DNA of 64,000 nt from Shewanella marina JCM 15074 (GTDB taxonomy: Bacteria > Pseudomonadota > Gammaproteobacteria > Enterobacterales > Shewanellaceae): positions 186,001 to 250,000 of the forward strand of contig NZ_BALM01000001.1 of assembly GCF_000614975.1 (NCBI RefSeq). The letters are read 5' to 3'. Shown here one piece after another: positions 55,567-64,000 of this stretch. Both the position numbers and the translations under genes were made by a program. Every line of letters begins with the position of its first letter. Within the stretch, counting starts at the first letter, position 1. The notes beneath the pieces are model-generated. The model searched no databases. It worked only from the letters and a program-made list of their open reading frames with translations, and was not told where the DNA came from.

Positions 55567-56076
55567 TTAAGCACCATGCCAATTGCGCATCTTATTGGCT
55601 TCTACTGATAACACCACCACTTCAGAACGTGTCATATCATCTTGTAGTGCTAACTTATCGCCATTAAGTAAAATACGTAGATTACCTAAACCCAGTAGTG
55701 ACCACACCAATCTTGCCGCTGCAGTAACAAAACTTAAATTTTGGCCATTAGGATGTTGCACCTTTAAACGCCAAGCACGCATACCTAATGTTTGCCCACC
55801 TCTACTCCAAAAAGTAATGTAAAAGAGGCTAACACACAGCATAATCCAGCCTTGATAACAGGCTTTATATAACGCAGTGTCGTTTAATAATACCGCCATA
55901 TCAACTTGATATGGATTATTGATTAAGCCAAATTTTACCATGGCAGTAAATAAGCCAAAGCCGATTGCACCGGCAAACATATAGACCGCAATCGCTAATA
56001 ACGAGTCATAAATCATGGCGCCTAGACGCCTTAAAAAACTTGCTCGAGGAAAGTTGGCATGTTCGCTATTGATCAT
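55567..56076 (-). CDS. RDD-family membrane protein
   Basis: 169 residues. The N-terminal FLRRLGAMIYDSLLAI (Arg then Asp in the first helix) is the RDD signature; three transmembrane segments follow (about 22-45, 72-92, and a C-terminal one) plus the motif GGQTLGMRAWRLKV. The family is of unresolved transport function. AAGGAT 5 bases before the ATG. Followed on the far side by the DUF2960 gene with a 28-base gap, same strand. Confidence 0.85.
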   Translation of the reverse strand: MINSEHANFPRASFLRRLGAMIYDSLLAIAVYMFAGAIGFGLFTAMVKFGLINNPYQVDMAVLLNDTALYKACYQGWIMLCVSLFYITFWSRGGQTLGMRAWRLKVQHPNGQNLSFVTAAARLVWSLLGLGNLRILLNGDKLALQDDMTRSEVVVLSVEANKMRNWHGA

Positions 56077-56104
56077 TTGGCATCCTTACTCAATCGATCT
56101 TAAG

Positions 56105-56356
56105 TTATTCTTGTTCTTCTTCGCGGACAAAATGGATATTACTAAACCCCATTCGTGCAAATTCATTAAAGCGGAAATCTTTAACTGCTTTATTGCCTTT
56201 TGATGTCATGGCAACTTGTTGTTCCATGATTAAAAAGCGCGTTAAATCGATCCCTTCCGCTGCTGCAACAGCTTCAAACATATCGTGGAATTTATCATAG
56301 GCAAAGTTAATAACTTTGGCTTTACCTTTGTATTGGTATGCAACTTGGCGTGCCAT
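56105..56356 (-). CDS. DUF2960 small protein
   Basis: 83 residues; the pattern YDKFHDMFEAVAAAEGIDLT, MEQQVAMTSKG and FNEFARMGFSNIHFVR fits DUF2960, a small cytoplasmic family of Vibrio and Shewanella with no known function. Acidic C-terminus (REEEQE). Probably cotranscribed with the RDD gene downstream. Confidence 0.78.
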   Translation of the reverse strand: MARQVAYQYKGKAKVINFAYDKFHDMFEAVAAAEGIDLTRFLIMEQQVAMTSKGNKAVKDFRFNEFARMGFSNIHFVREEEQE

Positions 56357-56402
56357 ATTGATTCTCTAATTGAGCAAATTGGCGCTTATTCTAAAGTTTT
56401 TT

Positions 56403-56894
56403 TTACGCTTGGGTAAGGGTTAACTGCATATAAACCGCATCATCGGTATAACAGCGTAAACATTTATCAATGGCGACAATTTCAAAACCAAACTTTTGCC
56501 AATATTTATCAGCACCTTGTACTGCGATAAGGGCCATTTTGTGATAACCCAATTGTTGTGCTAATTGGAATAAGTGTTGAATTGCAAAACTGCCTGCGCC
56601 TAGCCCTCTTGCTTTGGCTGAAATAGCCATATCGTGAAGATACAGGCAATCAGGACTCGCATGCGCAATAATGACCTGATCGAGTGCGGGAGGGTGCATG
56701 CTTTGCCAAGGATGAGCTAAACAGTAACCAACAATTTGTTGATTATGTTCAATTACAAAGCAGGAATCATCGATAATATTAGCTTTGCTTTGTAGTACTT
56801 CAAGCCTTTCAGGCTCAAAATCTTGATAGCACTCCGCTTGGATATCTAAAATGGTCGACCAGTCTTGTGGTTGGATTGGACGTTGCAATAACAT
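56403..56894 (-). CDS. GNAT-family N-acetyltransferase
   Basis: 163 residues. Acetyl-CoA-binding motif A is visible in LHDMAISAKARGLGAGSFAIQHL (in parts, about 84-106), where R-G-L-G-A-G is the pyrophosphate loop, followed by LGYHKMALIAVQGADKYWQKFGFE typical of the GNAT C-terminal half. Acceptor unknown. Same direction as DUF2960 and RDD, 46 bases upstream. Confidence 0.82.
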   Translation of the reverse strand: MLLQRPIQPQDWSTILDIQAECYQDFEPERLEVLQSKANIIDDSCFVIEHNQQIVGYCLAHPWQSMHPPALDQVIIAHASPDCLYLHDMAISAKARGLGAGSFAIQHLFQLAQQLGYHKMALIAVQGADKYWQKFGFEIVAIDKCLRCYTDDAVYMQLTLTQA

Positions 56895-56970
56895 AAAAAA
56901 TAATGGTTAAATAGAGAATTATTTAACCATTATATCAAATTAGCAGCAGTAACTTTGTTTCAAATAGTTA

Positions 56971-58449
56971 CTAGTCAATATAACGTTGAGTCAAATGACG
57001 TTTAAAAAAGTCGCTATTAAGTGTCTGTCCCGTGGCTTGGGTAAGTAGTTCATCGGTGCTAAATAGCGATGCTTTTGACCAGATGTTATCGCGTAGGAAA
57101 CCGACAATTTTATCTAATTGATTATTGGCCAATAGATCGTCAATTGAACTACCTAATTGTTGTTCTAAGGCAAAACGTAATTGCGCTGCATACATGGCAC
57201 CTAATGAATAAGAGGGGAAATATCCTAGCTCACCAAAGGTCCAATGAATATCCTGCATGCAGCCATCTTTATAGTTGCCTTTAGTTGAAATCCCCAATAA
57301 TTGTTGCATTTGCTGATCCCAAAAATCGGGTAAATCTGCCACTTGCAGGCTGCCATCTAACATTGCTTTTTCAGCTCTAAAGCGCAACATAATATGGCAA
57401 GGGTAAGAGACTTCATCAGCGGCAATACGGATCAGTCCTGGTTTTACTCGGGTAAAGTGTTGTCGCAGTGCTTGGCTACTAAAGTTGACATTGAGATGCT
57501 GATTAATCAAAGGTTCAAATTGATTCAATAAACCTTTACTCGCACCTAGTTGCATTTCAAAAAATAAACTTTGGCTTTCATGTACCGCCATTGAACGCGC
57601 CATACCTGCCGGTTGACCATACCAAGCTTTTGGTAATCCTTGTTCATATAAGGCATGACCCGTTTCGTGAATAACCCCCAACAGGCCTTGGCTGAAATCT
57701 TGTGGTTCAAATTTAGTTGTTAACCGAATATCACCTGTAACGCCACCACAAAATGGGTGGATGCTGGTATCAACTCGGCCCTGATTAAAGTCGAATCCAA
57801 GCTGAGTCATTACCGCTTTGGCCAATTCAAATTGTTGTTCTGCTGGGTAATGACCACTTAAATCTGGCTGTGATAGGCCTGCTTGCTTGTCTGTTATCGT
57901 TTGGATTAGGTCGGGTAACCAAGTTTGTAATTGGTTAAAAATATCATCAAGTTGCGCAGTGCCCATTCCTGGTTCAAACTTATTTAATAACGCATCATAT
58001 GGACTTATTCCCAATGCTTCACTGCGAATTTGTGCTTCTTGTTTGGTGAGTTCGATAATATTTTCTAGATTAGGTTTAAAACCTTGCCAATCATTTTCTT
58101 GTCTTTGTTGGCGCCATGCGTGTTCACAGGCAAAACAGGCTTGAGTTTTAGCTTCAACAAGATCTGCAGGTATCATTGTTGCTTGTTGGTAATGGTAATT
58201 AATTTCTCGCAAATTGGCCGTTTGTTCTATGTTTAATTCTTGCTGCTTAGCGGCATCAATCCAGTCAGCAATTTGTGGTGCTGTTTTTAGTTGATGAATA
58301 TGACCTGCTAATGTTGCCATCGCATCAGCCCGGCCAGAGCTACCACCATCCGGCATCATAGTCGCCATATCCCAATCTCCAAGGGCGCTAAAATGTTCGA
58401 AATGGTAGATACGCTTGAAGTGTTCTGTTAGTCGTTGGTATGGGGTCAT
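56971..58449 (-). CDS. M32-family metallocarboxypeptidase
   Basis: 492 residues, the size of Taq/Pfu carboxypeptidase. Zn site HETGHALYEQG (HExxH, about 263-273) with the third ligand Glu in VHESQSLFFEMQLG; family motifs GGVTGDIRLTTKF, DEVSYPCHIMLRF and GALGYFPSYSLGAMYA-like residues (ELGYFPSYSLGAMYAAQ). Removes C-terminal residues from peptides; cytoplasmic. GAGG lies 8 bases upstream of the ATG. Monocistronic. Confidence 0.93.
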   Translation of the reverse strand: MTPYQRLTEHFKRIYHFEHFSALGDWDMATMMPDGGSSGRADAMATLAGHIHQLKTAPQIADWIDAAKQQELNIEQTANLREINYHYQQATMIPADLVEAKTQACFACEHAWRQQRQENDWQGFKPNLENIIELTKQEAQIRSEALGISPYDALLNKFEPGMGTAQLDDIFNQLQTWLPDLIQTITDKQAGLSQPDLSGHYPAEQQFELAKAVMTQLGFDFNQGRVDTSIHPFCGGVTGDIRLTTKFEPQDFSQGLLGVIHETGHALYEQGLPKAWYGQPAGMARSMAVHESQSLFFEMQLGASKGLLNQFEPLINQHLNVNFSSQALRQHFTRVKPGLIRIAADEVSYPCHIMLRFRAEKAMLDGSLQVADLPDFWDQQMQQLLGISTKGNYKDGCMQDIHWTFGELGYFPSYSLGAMYAAQLRFALEQQLGSSIDDLLANNQLDKIVGFLRDNIWSKASLFSTDELLTQATGQTLNSDFFKRHLTQRYID

Positions 58450-58588
58450 TTAAACAGCCTCGCTATAAGAGAATATCAGCATATTATCATGAGCTTAGTA
58501 TTAAATGTAACGTATCCCAAATGGGCTATTGACAGTTGCTATTGATATGTTGCATTTTGGTTGTAAGATTATTATGGGGGCAAGGTAA

Positions 58589-59212
58589 ATGCTAGAGTCA
58601 TTTTTTCTTTTGCCGCAAAATGGCATCTACAATATGGCATTGATACTTGTCGTCGTGTTGGCTATAACCGAAGGTGCCGGCATATTACTTGGGTTTAGTA
58701 TTTTAACCCAAGACAACTCGGTGCAGCCTAAACGCCCTAATAAGGGCATATATATTCTGCTTAATTGGTTGTGTATTACCCGTTTGCCCCTGATGATTTG
58801 GTTGGTACTATTTCTAATCTGTTTTGGTTTATCTGGTTGGATGATTAACTTTTTAAGCATTGAGCACAGTTACCACAGCATGGTGTTATGGCAATCACTA
58901 TTAGTGAGTTTATTGATTGGTTTGTATGGCTGTCATTTTTTAGGTAATCAGCTATCTACTATTTTGCCTAAAGCTGAGGCGACTGATTTTGAGGTCGATG
59001 AGTTAGCAGGGGAAATTGCGACTACGACCATTGGTTGTGCTAAACGAGGTGAACCATCAGAAGCAGTTGTGCAAGATAAATTTAATCAGATGCACCTATT
59101 ATTAGTTGAACCTGAAGATGAGCTGCAACAAATAAAAGCAGGGACACAAGTGTTGTTATTAAGTCGCCATCAAGGTGTCTGGTTGGTGGTAGAGTGGCAA
59201 CCGACACCTTAA
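58589..59212 (+). CDS. YqiJ-like membrane protein with C-terminal OB-fold
   Basis: 207 residues: four transmembrane helices in the first 130 residues, an acidic linker and a small beta-rich domain (about 140-205) ending in LLSRHQGVWLVVEWQP. The layout matches the YqiJ/OB-fold (NfeD-related) family, usually encoded next to a flotillin-like YqiK. No flotillin gene is adjacent; the next gene is on the other strand. Function uncertain; a membrane-domain organiser by analogy. Confidence 0.7.
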   Translation: MLESFFLLPQNGIYNMALILVVVLAITEGAGILLGFSILTQDNSVQPKRPNKGIYILLNWLCITRLPLMIWLVLFLICFGLSGWMINFLSIEHSYHSMVLWQSLLVSLLIGLYGCHFLGNQLSTILPKAEATDFEVDELAGEIATTTIGCAKRGEPSEAVVQDKFNQMHLLLVEPEDELQQIKAGTQVLLLSRHQGVWLVVEWQPTP

Positions 59213-59221
59213 TTTATTACC

Positions 59222-59854
59222 TTATTCGGCTAATAAGGCCAGTTTTAATAACTGGTTATAAGGCTTAATAATGTAACGTTTATGATGTTTAATTAAGCTG
59301 GCTTTTTTATTGCCTTGTCCTAACATTAGACCATGTTTAAAGGCGATATTGGCTAATTCAACTTCATTGGCGCGAATATATAGGTAAAGCGGTTTGACTA
59401 ACTCATCACCGTCAATTGCGGCTTGATATTCATCACAGCTAATCACTAAGCTACTTAACCCATCACCATCTAATTTTAATTTGCCTGTCAGTTCAGTATC
59501 AGTAAAAACTAACCATTGCTGCGCTTGCAGTTCGGTTAACATTTGCTGTAACTTTGCCGCTAAACCCGTGCCGTTATCTAGTTGTTGATACTGACTTTGT
59601 ACACGAGTAAGTTGTTGTTTTAAATTCGCATTAACGCCTAAGCTGCGGCCTTGGCGTACCCAAAAAGTTAGGTCGTCTGCGACTGATTTATTAAAGCGCT
59701 TCTCTTTTAAAGATTGTGCCATCCAGCTGCAAAGGAAATGACTTTCAGCAGTAGGTGTTTGCAATGCGGTATTTTTGGTTTGAGCTGCGCTGAGTGCTGC
59801 TAAGCCTTCAGTTGCTACATTTAGAATAGATTGGTTATAAGTCAGTTCAGTCAT
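59222..59854 (-). CDS. DUF2913-like protein
   Basis: 210 residues, soluble and mostly helical. The pattern TAESHFLCSWMAQSLKEKRF (in parts), VADDLTFWVRQGRSLGVNANLKQQL is close to DUF2913, found in Vibrio and Shewanella, function unknown. The C-terminal ANIAFKHGLMLGQGNKKASLIKHHKRY region is basic. Convergent with the YqiJ-like gene (9-base gap). Confidence 0.7.
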   Translation of the reverse strand: MTELTYNQSILNVATEGLAALSAAQTKNTALQTPTAESHFLCSWMAQSLKEKRFNKSVADDLTFWVRQGRSLGVNANLKQQLTRVQSQYQQLDNGTGLAAKLQQMLTELQAQQWLVFTDTELTGKLKLDGDGLSSLVISCDEYQAAIDGDELVKPLYLYIRANEVELANIAFKHGLMLGQGNKKASLIKHHKRYIIKPYNQLLKLALLAE

Positions 59855-59883
59855 GATTATTATTCTTTGAGTGTTGATATACT

Positions 59884-59908
59884 AAAAAAGGCGCCGTAGC
59901 GCCTTTTT
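59884..59908 (-). terminator. rhlE terminator
   Basis: AAAAAAGGCGC, loop CGTA, GCGCCTTTTT: a 10-bp stem, followed on the minus strand by a T-run. 22 bases after the rhlE stop. Confidence 0.85.
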
Positions 59909-59929
59909 ATAACTTAACATCGGCTTAGA

Positions 59930-61225
59930 TTATTTAAGTTTCTTGTAGGTAACGCCTTTCTTACCGACAGTCACACGGCGGCCAGCCATATTTCTTTCTG
60001 CGGTAACCTGCTCACCAGCATTGTCTTCACGTGGCTGCTTTTTAGCAAAGCTACGACGCTTTTGAAGTTGCTTTAATAATAGATCACGACTACTCACTTC
60101 GTAACCTGGTAGCTCAATACGCTTTAGCTTTTGACCAATCAGTTTTTCGATATCTCGTAGTGTACGCTCTTCTTCACGACTCACAAATGAGATGGCAACA
60201 CCGGTTTTACCTGCACGACCTGTACGACCAATACGGTGTACATAATCTTCTGCTAAGAAAGGTAAATCGTAGTTTACCACGTACTCTAAATCTTGAATGT
60301 CGATACCACGTGCAGCAACTTCTGTTGCAACCAATGCGCGAACTTTTCCTTCTTTAAAGTCACGTAGTGCACGGCGACGGCTGCCTTGGGCTTTTTCACT
60401 ATGTACTACAGCAGCTGGGATACCATCAAGGTTAAGCTCTTTTACGAGTTGATCGGCCGCATCTCGTGTTGCAGTAAAGACTAACACTTGTTGCCAGTTC
60501 TTTTTACCAATCAATTCTGATAATAGTTCATGTTTACGGCGTTGCTCTACAGGGTAAACCACTTGGCTAACGGTATTCGCAGTTGTGTTTTGCTTATCCG
60601 CACTGATGATCTTTGGTTTGTTCATCATGTCATTAGCAAGTTTACGTACAGGCCCTGAGAAGGTCGCTGAAAACATCATGTTCTGGCGATTTTTGTTTAC
60701 GCTAGCAAGAATTTTTTGAATATCAGCAATAAAGCCCATATCAAGCATACGGTCCGCTTCGTCTAGCACTAAAAATTCAACGTTAGCTAGACTTAAATTA
60801 CAAGCGGTTAAATGTTCTTGTAAACGGCCAGGGGTGGCAACAATAATGTCAGTGCCACGCTTAAGCTTTTGCGCTTGGGTATCCATTTTGCCACCGCCAA
60901 ATAAAGTTAATACTTTAGTTGAGGTATATTTTGCGTAAGCTTTAATGTTGTCGCCAATTTGCTCAGCAAGTTCACGAGTTGGCGTAAGAATTAATGCACG
61001 TACTTGTGAATTCTCAGTCTTGCTCGGATTGTCGAACATTTTTTGTAAAATTGGCAGCGAGAATGCAGCTGTTTTACCTGTACCCGTTTGCGCGCTAGCC
61101 AGTACATCTTGGCCACGGCGAACGACAGGTATTGCTTGCTGCTGAATGGGTGTCATGGTTTGGTAACCACATTCAGAGACTGCGCGTAAAATCTCAGGGG
61201 CAAAACTAAAAGATTCAAATCTCAT
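59930..61225 (-). CDS. rhlE: DEAD-box RNA helicase RhlE
   Basis: ATP-dependent RNA unwinding in ribosome maturation and RNA decay. 431 residues: Q motif (FAPEILRAVSECGYQTMTPIQ in parts), AQTGTGKTAA (about 44-53), PTRELAEQ, TPGR, DEAD (LDEADRML), SAT, then RGIDIQDL and HRIGRTGRAG in the second RecA domain, and a basic C-terminal tail (KKPREDN to GKKGVTYKKLK). Resembles RhlE more than SrmB or DeaD (no long RNA-binding extension). A 360-base upstream gap could hold a cold-shock-type leader, not demonstrated. Confidence 0.9.
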   Translation of the reverse strand: MRFESFSFAPEILRAVSECGYQTMTPIQQQAIPVVRRGQDVLASAQTGTGKTAAFSLPILQKMFDNPSKTENSQVRALILTPTRELAEQIGDNIKAYAKYTSTKVLTLFGGGKMDTQAQKLKRGTDIIVATPGRLQEHLTACNLSLANVEFLVLDEADRMLDMGFIADIQKILASVNKNRQNMMFSATFSGPVRKLANDMMNKPKIISADKQNTTANTVSQVVYPVEQRRKHELLSELIGKKNWQQVLVFTATRDAADQLVKELNLDGIPAAVVHSEKAQGSRRRALRDFKEGKVRALVATEVAARGIDIQDLEYVVNYDLPFLAEDYVHRIGRTGRAGKTGVAISFVSREEERTLRDIEKLIGQKLKRIELPGYEVSSRDLLLKQLQKRRSFAKKQPREDNAGEQVTAERNMAGRRVTVGKKGVTYKKLK

Positions 61226-61585
61226 CAGGTGATCCTATCTAAAACCAATGAAGTAAATATAAAAACGATAGTCAATTTTGTAGTGATTTACCACTACTCA
61301 AAAATCGAGCGCGGAAGTATAGCAAAGATATTGATATTTGCTGAATTTATTATGTGCTTTTATCCGTAAAAGGCCAGAATTAACAATATAAAGTCGTTAA
61401 CTTGAATAGCCTAATATCGCCGACTAGTATTAATAATCTTACATCCGTGTTGTGGTAAGCGTTATGGAACTAATAGATAAAAGACTGTTATTTACGTCAT
61501 CAGAACCTTAACTATAATGATGATTTAACGGTTCAGTACATCAATGATTTTAAAGTTGTTTTTTAAATTGATAGTAAGGAATTGT
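61226..61585. other. Intergenic region between divergent rhlE and repeat lipoprotein
   Basis: 360 bases carrying both promoters. AT-rich, no credible ORF, no hairpin with strong stem, no operator I can name. AAGGA at 61576-61580 is the ribosome site of the lipoprotein gene. Confidence 0.45.
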
Positions 61586-63118
61586 ATGATGAAAAGTCAC
61601 TTAACGTTAACAAAGGTCGGCATCTTCGTGCTGTCATCTTTGGCGCTTAGCGCATGTACCTCTACTGCAGATTTTGATCACGAAAAAGCACAGTTAAAGC
61701 AACAAGAGCAAGACCTAATGCTGCGTGAGAAAGCATTTGCAGAGCAGCAAGCTAAAGCGGCAGCTAATGCTGCTAACGCCGACAAAACCGTTGAATCCCC
61801 TTTATTACCCCCTCATGCCAAACCGGGGGAATGTTACGCAAGGCTTTGGGTGGATCCCGTTTACCGAACTCGAAGTGAGCAAGTATTAGCTAAGTCTGCA
61901 TCTACTCATGTTGAGGTGCTGCCAGCGAAATATGAAACAGTTCAAGAGCAAGTCTTAGTATCAGAAGCATCATCAAAGTTAATTCCTATTCCAGCTAAAT
62001 ATGGGACTAAACAGGAGCGAGTTTTAGTGTCTGAATCACATCGCTCATGGCATATTAGACCCGATATGACATCGCCGAAAGCGAGTCAAGACTTGCTAGA
62101 TAAAGCGCAACAATACGGTGTTAATCTTGATGGTACTCGTCCGGGCACTTGTTATCATGAACATTTTAGACCGGCTAAATATGGCCATGAAGATGAACAA
62201 GTATTATTAAGTGAAGCCAGTGAAACTATCACCACGACCCCAGCTAAATATCGAATGGTCGACAAACGAGTGTTAGTTAAAGAGGCCTCTTCACGATTAG
62301 TTGAAATTCCCGCTGAGTTTGAAACGGTATCAGAACAAGTAATAGATAAACCGGCTCATCAAATATGGAAAAAAGGTAAGGGGCCGATTCAACGCATCGA
62401 TAGCTCAACAGGCGAAATTATGTGTTTGGTTGATGTGCCTGCAACCTATAAGACCATTACCAAACGAGTATTAAAAACCCCTGCAACTACTCGTGAAATC
62501 GAAATTCCTGCCGTTTATAAAACCGTGAAAGTACAAGAGCAGATTGCTGCGCCTAAAGAAACGCGTACAACCATTCCGGCTAAATATGGCTCGGTAAGTA
62601 AACAGGTTAAGCTAAGTGATGGCGAGTTTGTCTGGCATGAGGTGCATGACCGTAGTTTGTCGAAACATTCACGTACGGGTAATGAAATCTGTTTAGTGGA
62701 AGTGCCAGCTAAATATAAAACCGTTAATGTGAAAACCGTGATGACACCGGCAAGTTATAAGACAGTAGATATTCCTGCCGCATATAAAACCGTATCAGTG
62801 CAGAAGTTAGTGACGCCAGCTAAAGAGTTAACTACAGATATTCCTGCTCAATATAAAACGGTCACTTCTGAGGAGCTAGTTAAAGAAGGATATATGGAGT
62901 GGCGTTCAATTTTATGTGAAACCAATATGACTCGTAGCCGCATTATGGATATTCAACGCGCACTACAGTCTCGCGGTTATAATCCGGGTAAAATCGATGG
63001 TGTTGTCGGTGTGGATACTATGATGGCGGTGAATAAATTCCAGCGTGATAATGACTTACCTGTCGATGAGTTATTGAATATTGCCACCATTAAGAAATTA
63101 GGTGTGTCGCCTAAATAA
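61586..63118 (+). CDS. Lipoprotein with 12 PAxYKTV repeats and a C-terminal peptidoglycan-binding domain
   Basis: 510 residues. Lipoprotein signal with lipobox LSAC (Cys 24); a charged coiled-coil-like segment (about 30-65); about 12 repeats of roughly 23 residues (about 90-440) built on P-A-x-Y-[KEG]-T-V-x-x-x-V-L; and a C-terminal PG_binding_1 domain (about 450-505: MDIQRALQSRGYNPGKIDG, then AVNKFQRDNDLP). Repeats group in threes; each third unit ends in a longer Trp-containing loop, and a Cys precedes the next trio. Probably a lipid-anchored protein spanning to peptidoglycan, an envelope tether or scaffold; this is inference. The start is supported by AAGGA (ATG 61586 or 61589). Monocistronic. 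Confidence 0.85.
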   Translation: MMKSHLTLTKVGIFVLSSLALSACTSTADFDHEKAQLKQQEQDLMLREKAFAEQQAKAAANAANADKTVESPLLPPHAKPGECYARLWVDPVYRTRSEQVLAKSASTHVEVLPAKYETVQEQVLVSEASSKLIPIPAKYGTKQERVLVSESHRSWHIRPDMTSPKASQDLLDKAQQYGVNLDGTRPGTCYHEHFRPAKYGHEDEQVLLSEASETITTTPAKYRMVDKRVLVKEASSRLVEIPAEFETVSEQVIDKPAHQIWKKGKGPIQRIDSSTGEIMCLVDVPATYKTITKRVLKTPATTREIEIPAVYKTVKVQEQIAAPKETRTTIPAKYGSVSKQVKLSDGEFVWHEVHDRSLSKHSRTGNEICLVEVPAKYKTVNVKTVMTPASYKTVDIPAAYKTVSVQKLVTPAKELTTDIPAQYKTVTSEELVKEGYMEWRSILCETNMTRSRIMDIQRALQSRGYNPGKIDGVVGVDTMMAVNKFQRDNDLPVDELLNIATIKKLGVSPK

Positions 63119-63142
63119 CCCTAATTTGTTTTATTGGCAACA

Positions 63143-63176
63143 AAAAAGCGGTATTACTCAGGTAATACCGCTTTTT
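63143..63176. terminator. Bidirectional terminator between lipoprotein and aminopeptidase genes
   Basis: AAAAAGCGGTATTA, 6-base loop, TAATACCGCTTTTT: a 14-bp perfect stem with A/T runs on both sides, between convergent genes. Confidence 0.88.
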
Positions 63177-63199
63177 ATATCGATGATGCAATTAATTGA

Positions 63200-64000
63200 T
63201 TAGATAGCTGCTGTCGCTTGGGTTAACCAAGCGAGGTCATCACCATCCATCAATGGTGATAACTTAGCAAATACTTGCTGGTGGTATTGATTAAACCAAT
63301 CCACTTCCATTTGCGTCAGTAGTGATTTATCAATTAAACGCTTATCCATAGGAATAAAAGTTAAAGCTTCAAATTCAAGCATTTCACGCTCAATACCCTG
63401 TAATTGCTCACATGGACGCACTGCAACTAGGTTCTCAAGACGAATACCAAATGCATCTGCGCGGTAATAACCTGGCTCATTTGATAACACCATTCCGGGT
63501 TTTAAGGCGACATTATTGCTGTTTTTAGCAATGCGCTGTGGGCCTTCATGGACACTTAAAAAGTGACCTACACCATGGCCTGTACCATGGTCATAATCGT
63601 AACCATATTGCCATAAATATTGACGTGCAAAACTATCAAGCTGTTGACCAGAAGTACCAACAGGGAATTTAGCTTGATCAACCGCAATATGACCTTTTAA
63701 TACTAAGGTCACCATTTTACGCTGTTCATCAGTCACATCACCGATAGCAATGGTACGAGTTACATCAGTTGTGCCATCAAGATATTGTGCGCCAGAGTCG
63801 ACTAAGTAAATGCTATCCATGGTTAGCATGGCAGGCGTACCATTGTTATGGTTGTAATGACACATTGCCGCGTTTGCACCCGCCGCAGAAATGGTATCAA
63901 AACTTGGCTCTTGATATTGCGCATCTTGCAGACGGAAGCTTTCTAGCTTTTCAGCTAATTGCGCTTCATCGTATAAACGATTAGCGGCAACTTCAGCATC
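63200..64000 (-). CDS. M24-family Xaa-Pro aminopeptidase, C-terminal part (partial)
   Basis: The frame is open to the right edge, so the N-terminal part lies outside. 266 codons are visible, with the pita-bread metal ligands: VDSGAQYLDGTTDVTRT (two Asp), GTGHGVGHFLSVHEGP (His), LSNEPGYY (Glu) and GIRLENLV (Glu). The final 60 residues (LTFIPMDKRLIDKSLLT onward) form the M24 C-terminal extension of long, eukaryote-like aminopeptidase P. Cleaves N-terminal residues before proline. An internal Met at 63865 is not the start. Confidence 0.88.
   Translation of the reverse strand, partial: DAEVAANRLYDEAQLAEKLESFRLQDAQYQEPSFDTISAAGANAAMCHYNHNNGTPAMLTMDSIYLVDSGAQYLDGTTDVTRTIAIGDVTDEQRKMVTLVLKGHIAVDQAKFPVGTSGQQLDSFARQYLWQYGYDYDHGTGHGVGHFLSVHEGPQRIAKNSNNVALKPGMVLSNEPGYYRADAFGIRLENLVAVRPCEQLQGIEREMLEFEALTFIPMDKRLIDKSLLTQMEVDWFNQYHQQVFAKLSPLMDGDDLAWLTQATAAI

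Overview
The window is a chromosomal segment of about 40% G+C from a gammaproteobacterium, very probably Shewanella or a close relative. Evidence: a TyrA-type DyP peroxidase beside an iron ABC transporter, a MipA–DUF3019–RstAB-like operon, a YhjA-type tri-heme peroxidase, Vibrio/Shewanella-specific DUF2960 and DUF2913 proteins, and near-E. coli sequences for PepA, ArgR, AroG, ValS and the lptD-surA-pdxA-rsmA-apaG-apaH cluster. I see no rRNA, tRNA, IS element, prophage or CRISPR array. It reads as core genome with small accessory patches.

Layout. 1-10.5 kb: the C-terminus of AmtB, a small secreted protein, a lipoprotein/serine-hydrolase pair, aroG, fpr, a GST-like gene, and an Fe(III) ABC transporter (fbpABC-like) behind a Fur-like site. 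10.5-17 kb: tyrA-type peroxidase, argR, mdh, ispB, rplU-rpmA, obgE, folA. 17-28.3 kb: envelope biogenesis. On the minus strand lie lptD-surA-pdxA-rsmA, then apaG-apaH behind a terminator; on the plus strand amgK-murU-djlA, a small outer-membrane protein and a D-2-hydroxyacid dehydrogenase. 28.3-36 kb: small DUF proteins, the MipA/DUF3019/two-component operon with a PAP2 phosphatase upstream, and a divergent redox patch (VOC protein, FMN reductase, SufR-like Cys-rich regulator) with an rsuA-like gene. 36-48 kb: POT-type transporter, TonB heme-type receptor, PEBP protein, BCCT transporter, ccp (yhjA), ndh, and an adenine deaminase behind an adenine riboswitch. 48-64 kb: valS-holC-pepA, divergent lptFG, assorted small genes, M32 carboxypeptidase, rhlE, a repeat-rich peptidoglycan-binding lipoprotein and the C-terminal part of an M24 aminopeptidase.

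Themes: iron acquisition (Fur-like sites at fbpA and the TonB receptor), LPS and peptidoglycan handling (lptD, lptFG, surA, amgK/murU, PAP2), anaerobic/peroxide respiration (a perfect FNR/EtrA box near ccp) and adenine salvage under riboswitch control.

Caveat: four plus-strand genes (gst-like, fbpB, murU, hprA-like) contain five apparent single-base deletions. Restoring one base per site gives normal full-length proteins, so sequencing/assembly error is at least as likely as real decay.

No clearly new multi-gene system was found. The best leads are the 12-unit repeat lipoprotein, the riboswitch expression platform, the repeated operator of the SufR-like regulator, the MipA/DUF3019 operon, and an 18-bp perfect palindrome inside pdxA.
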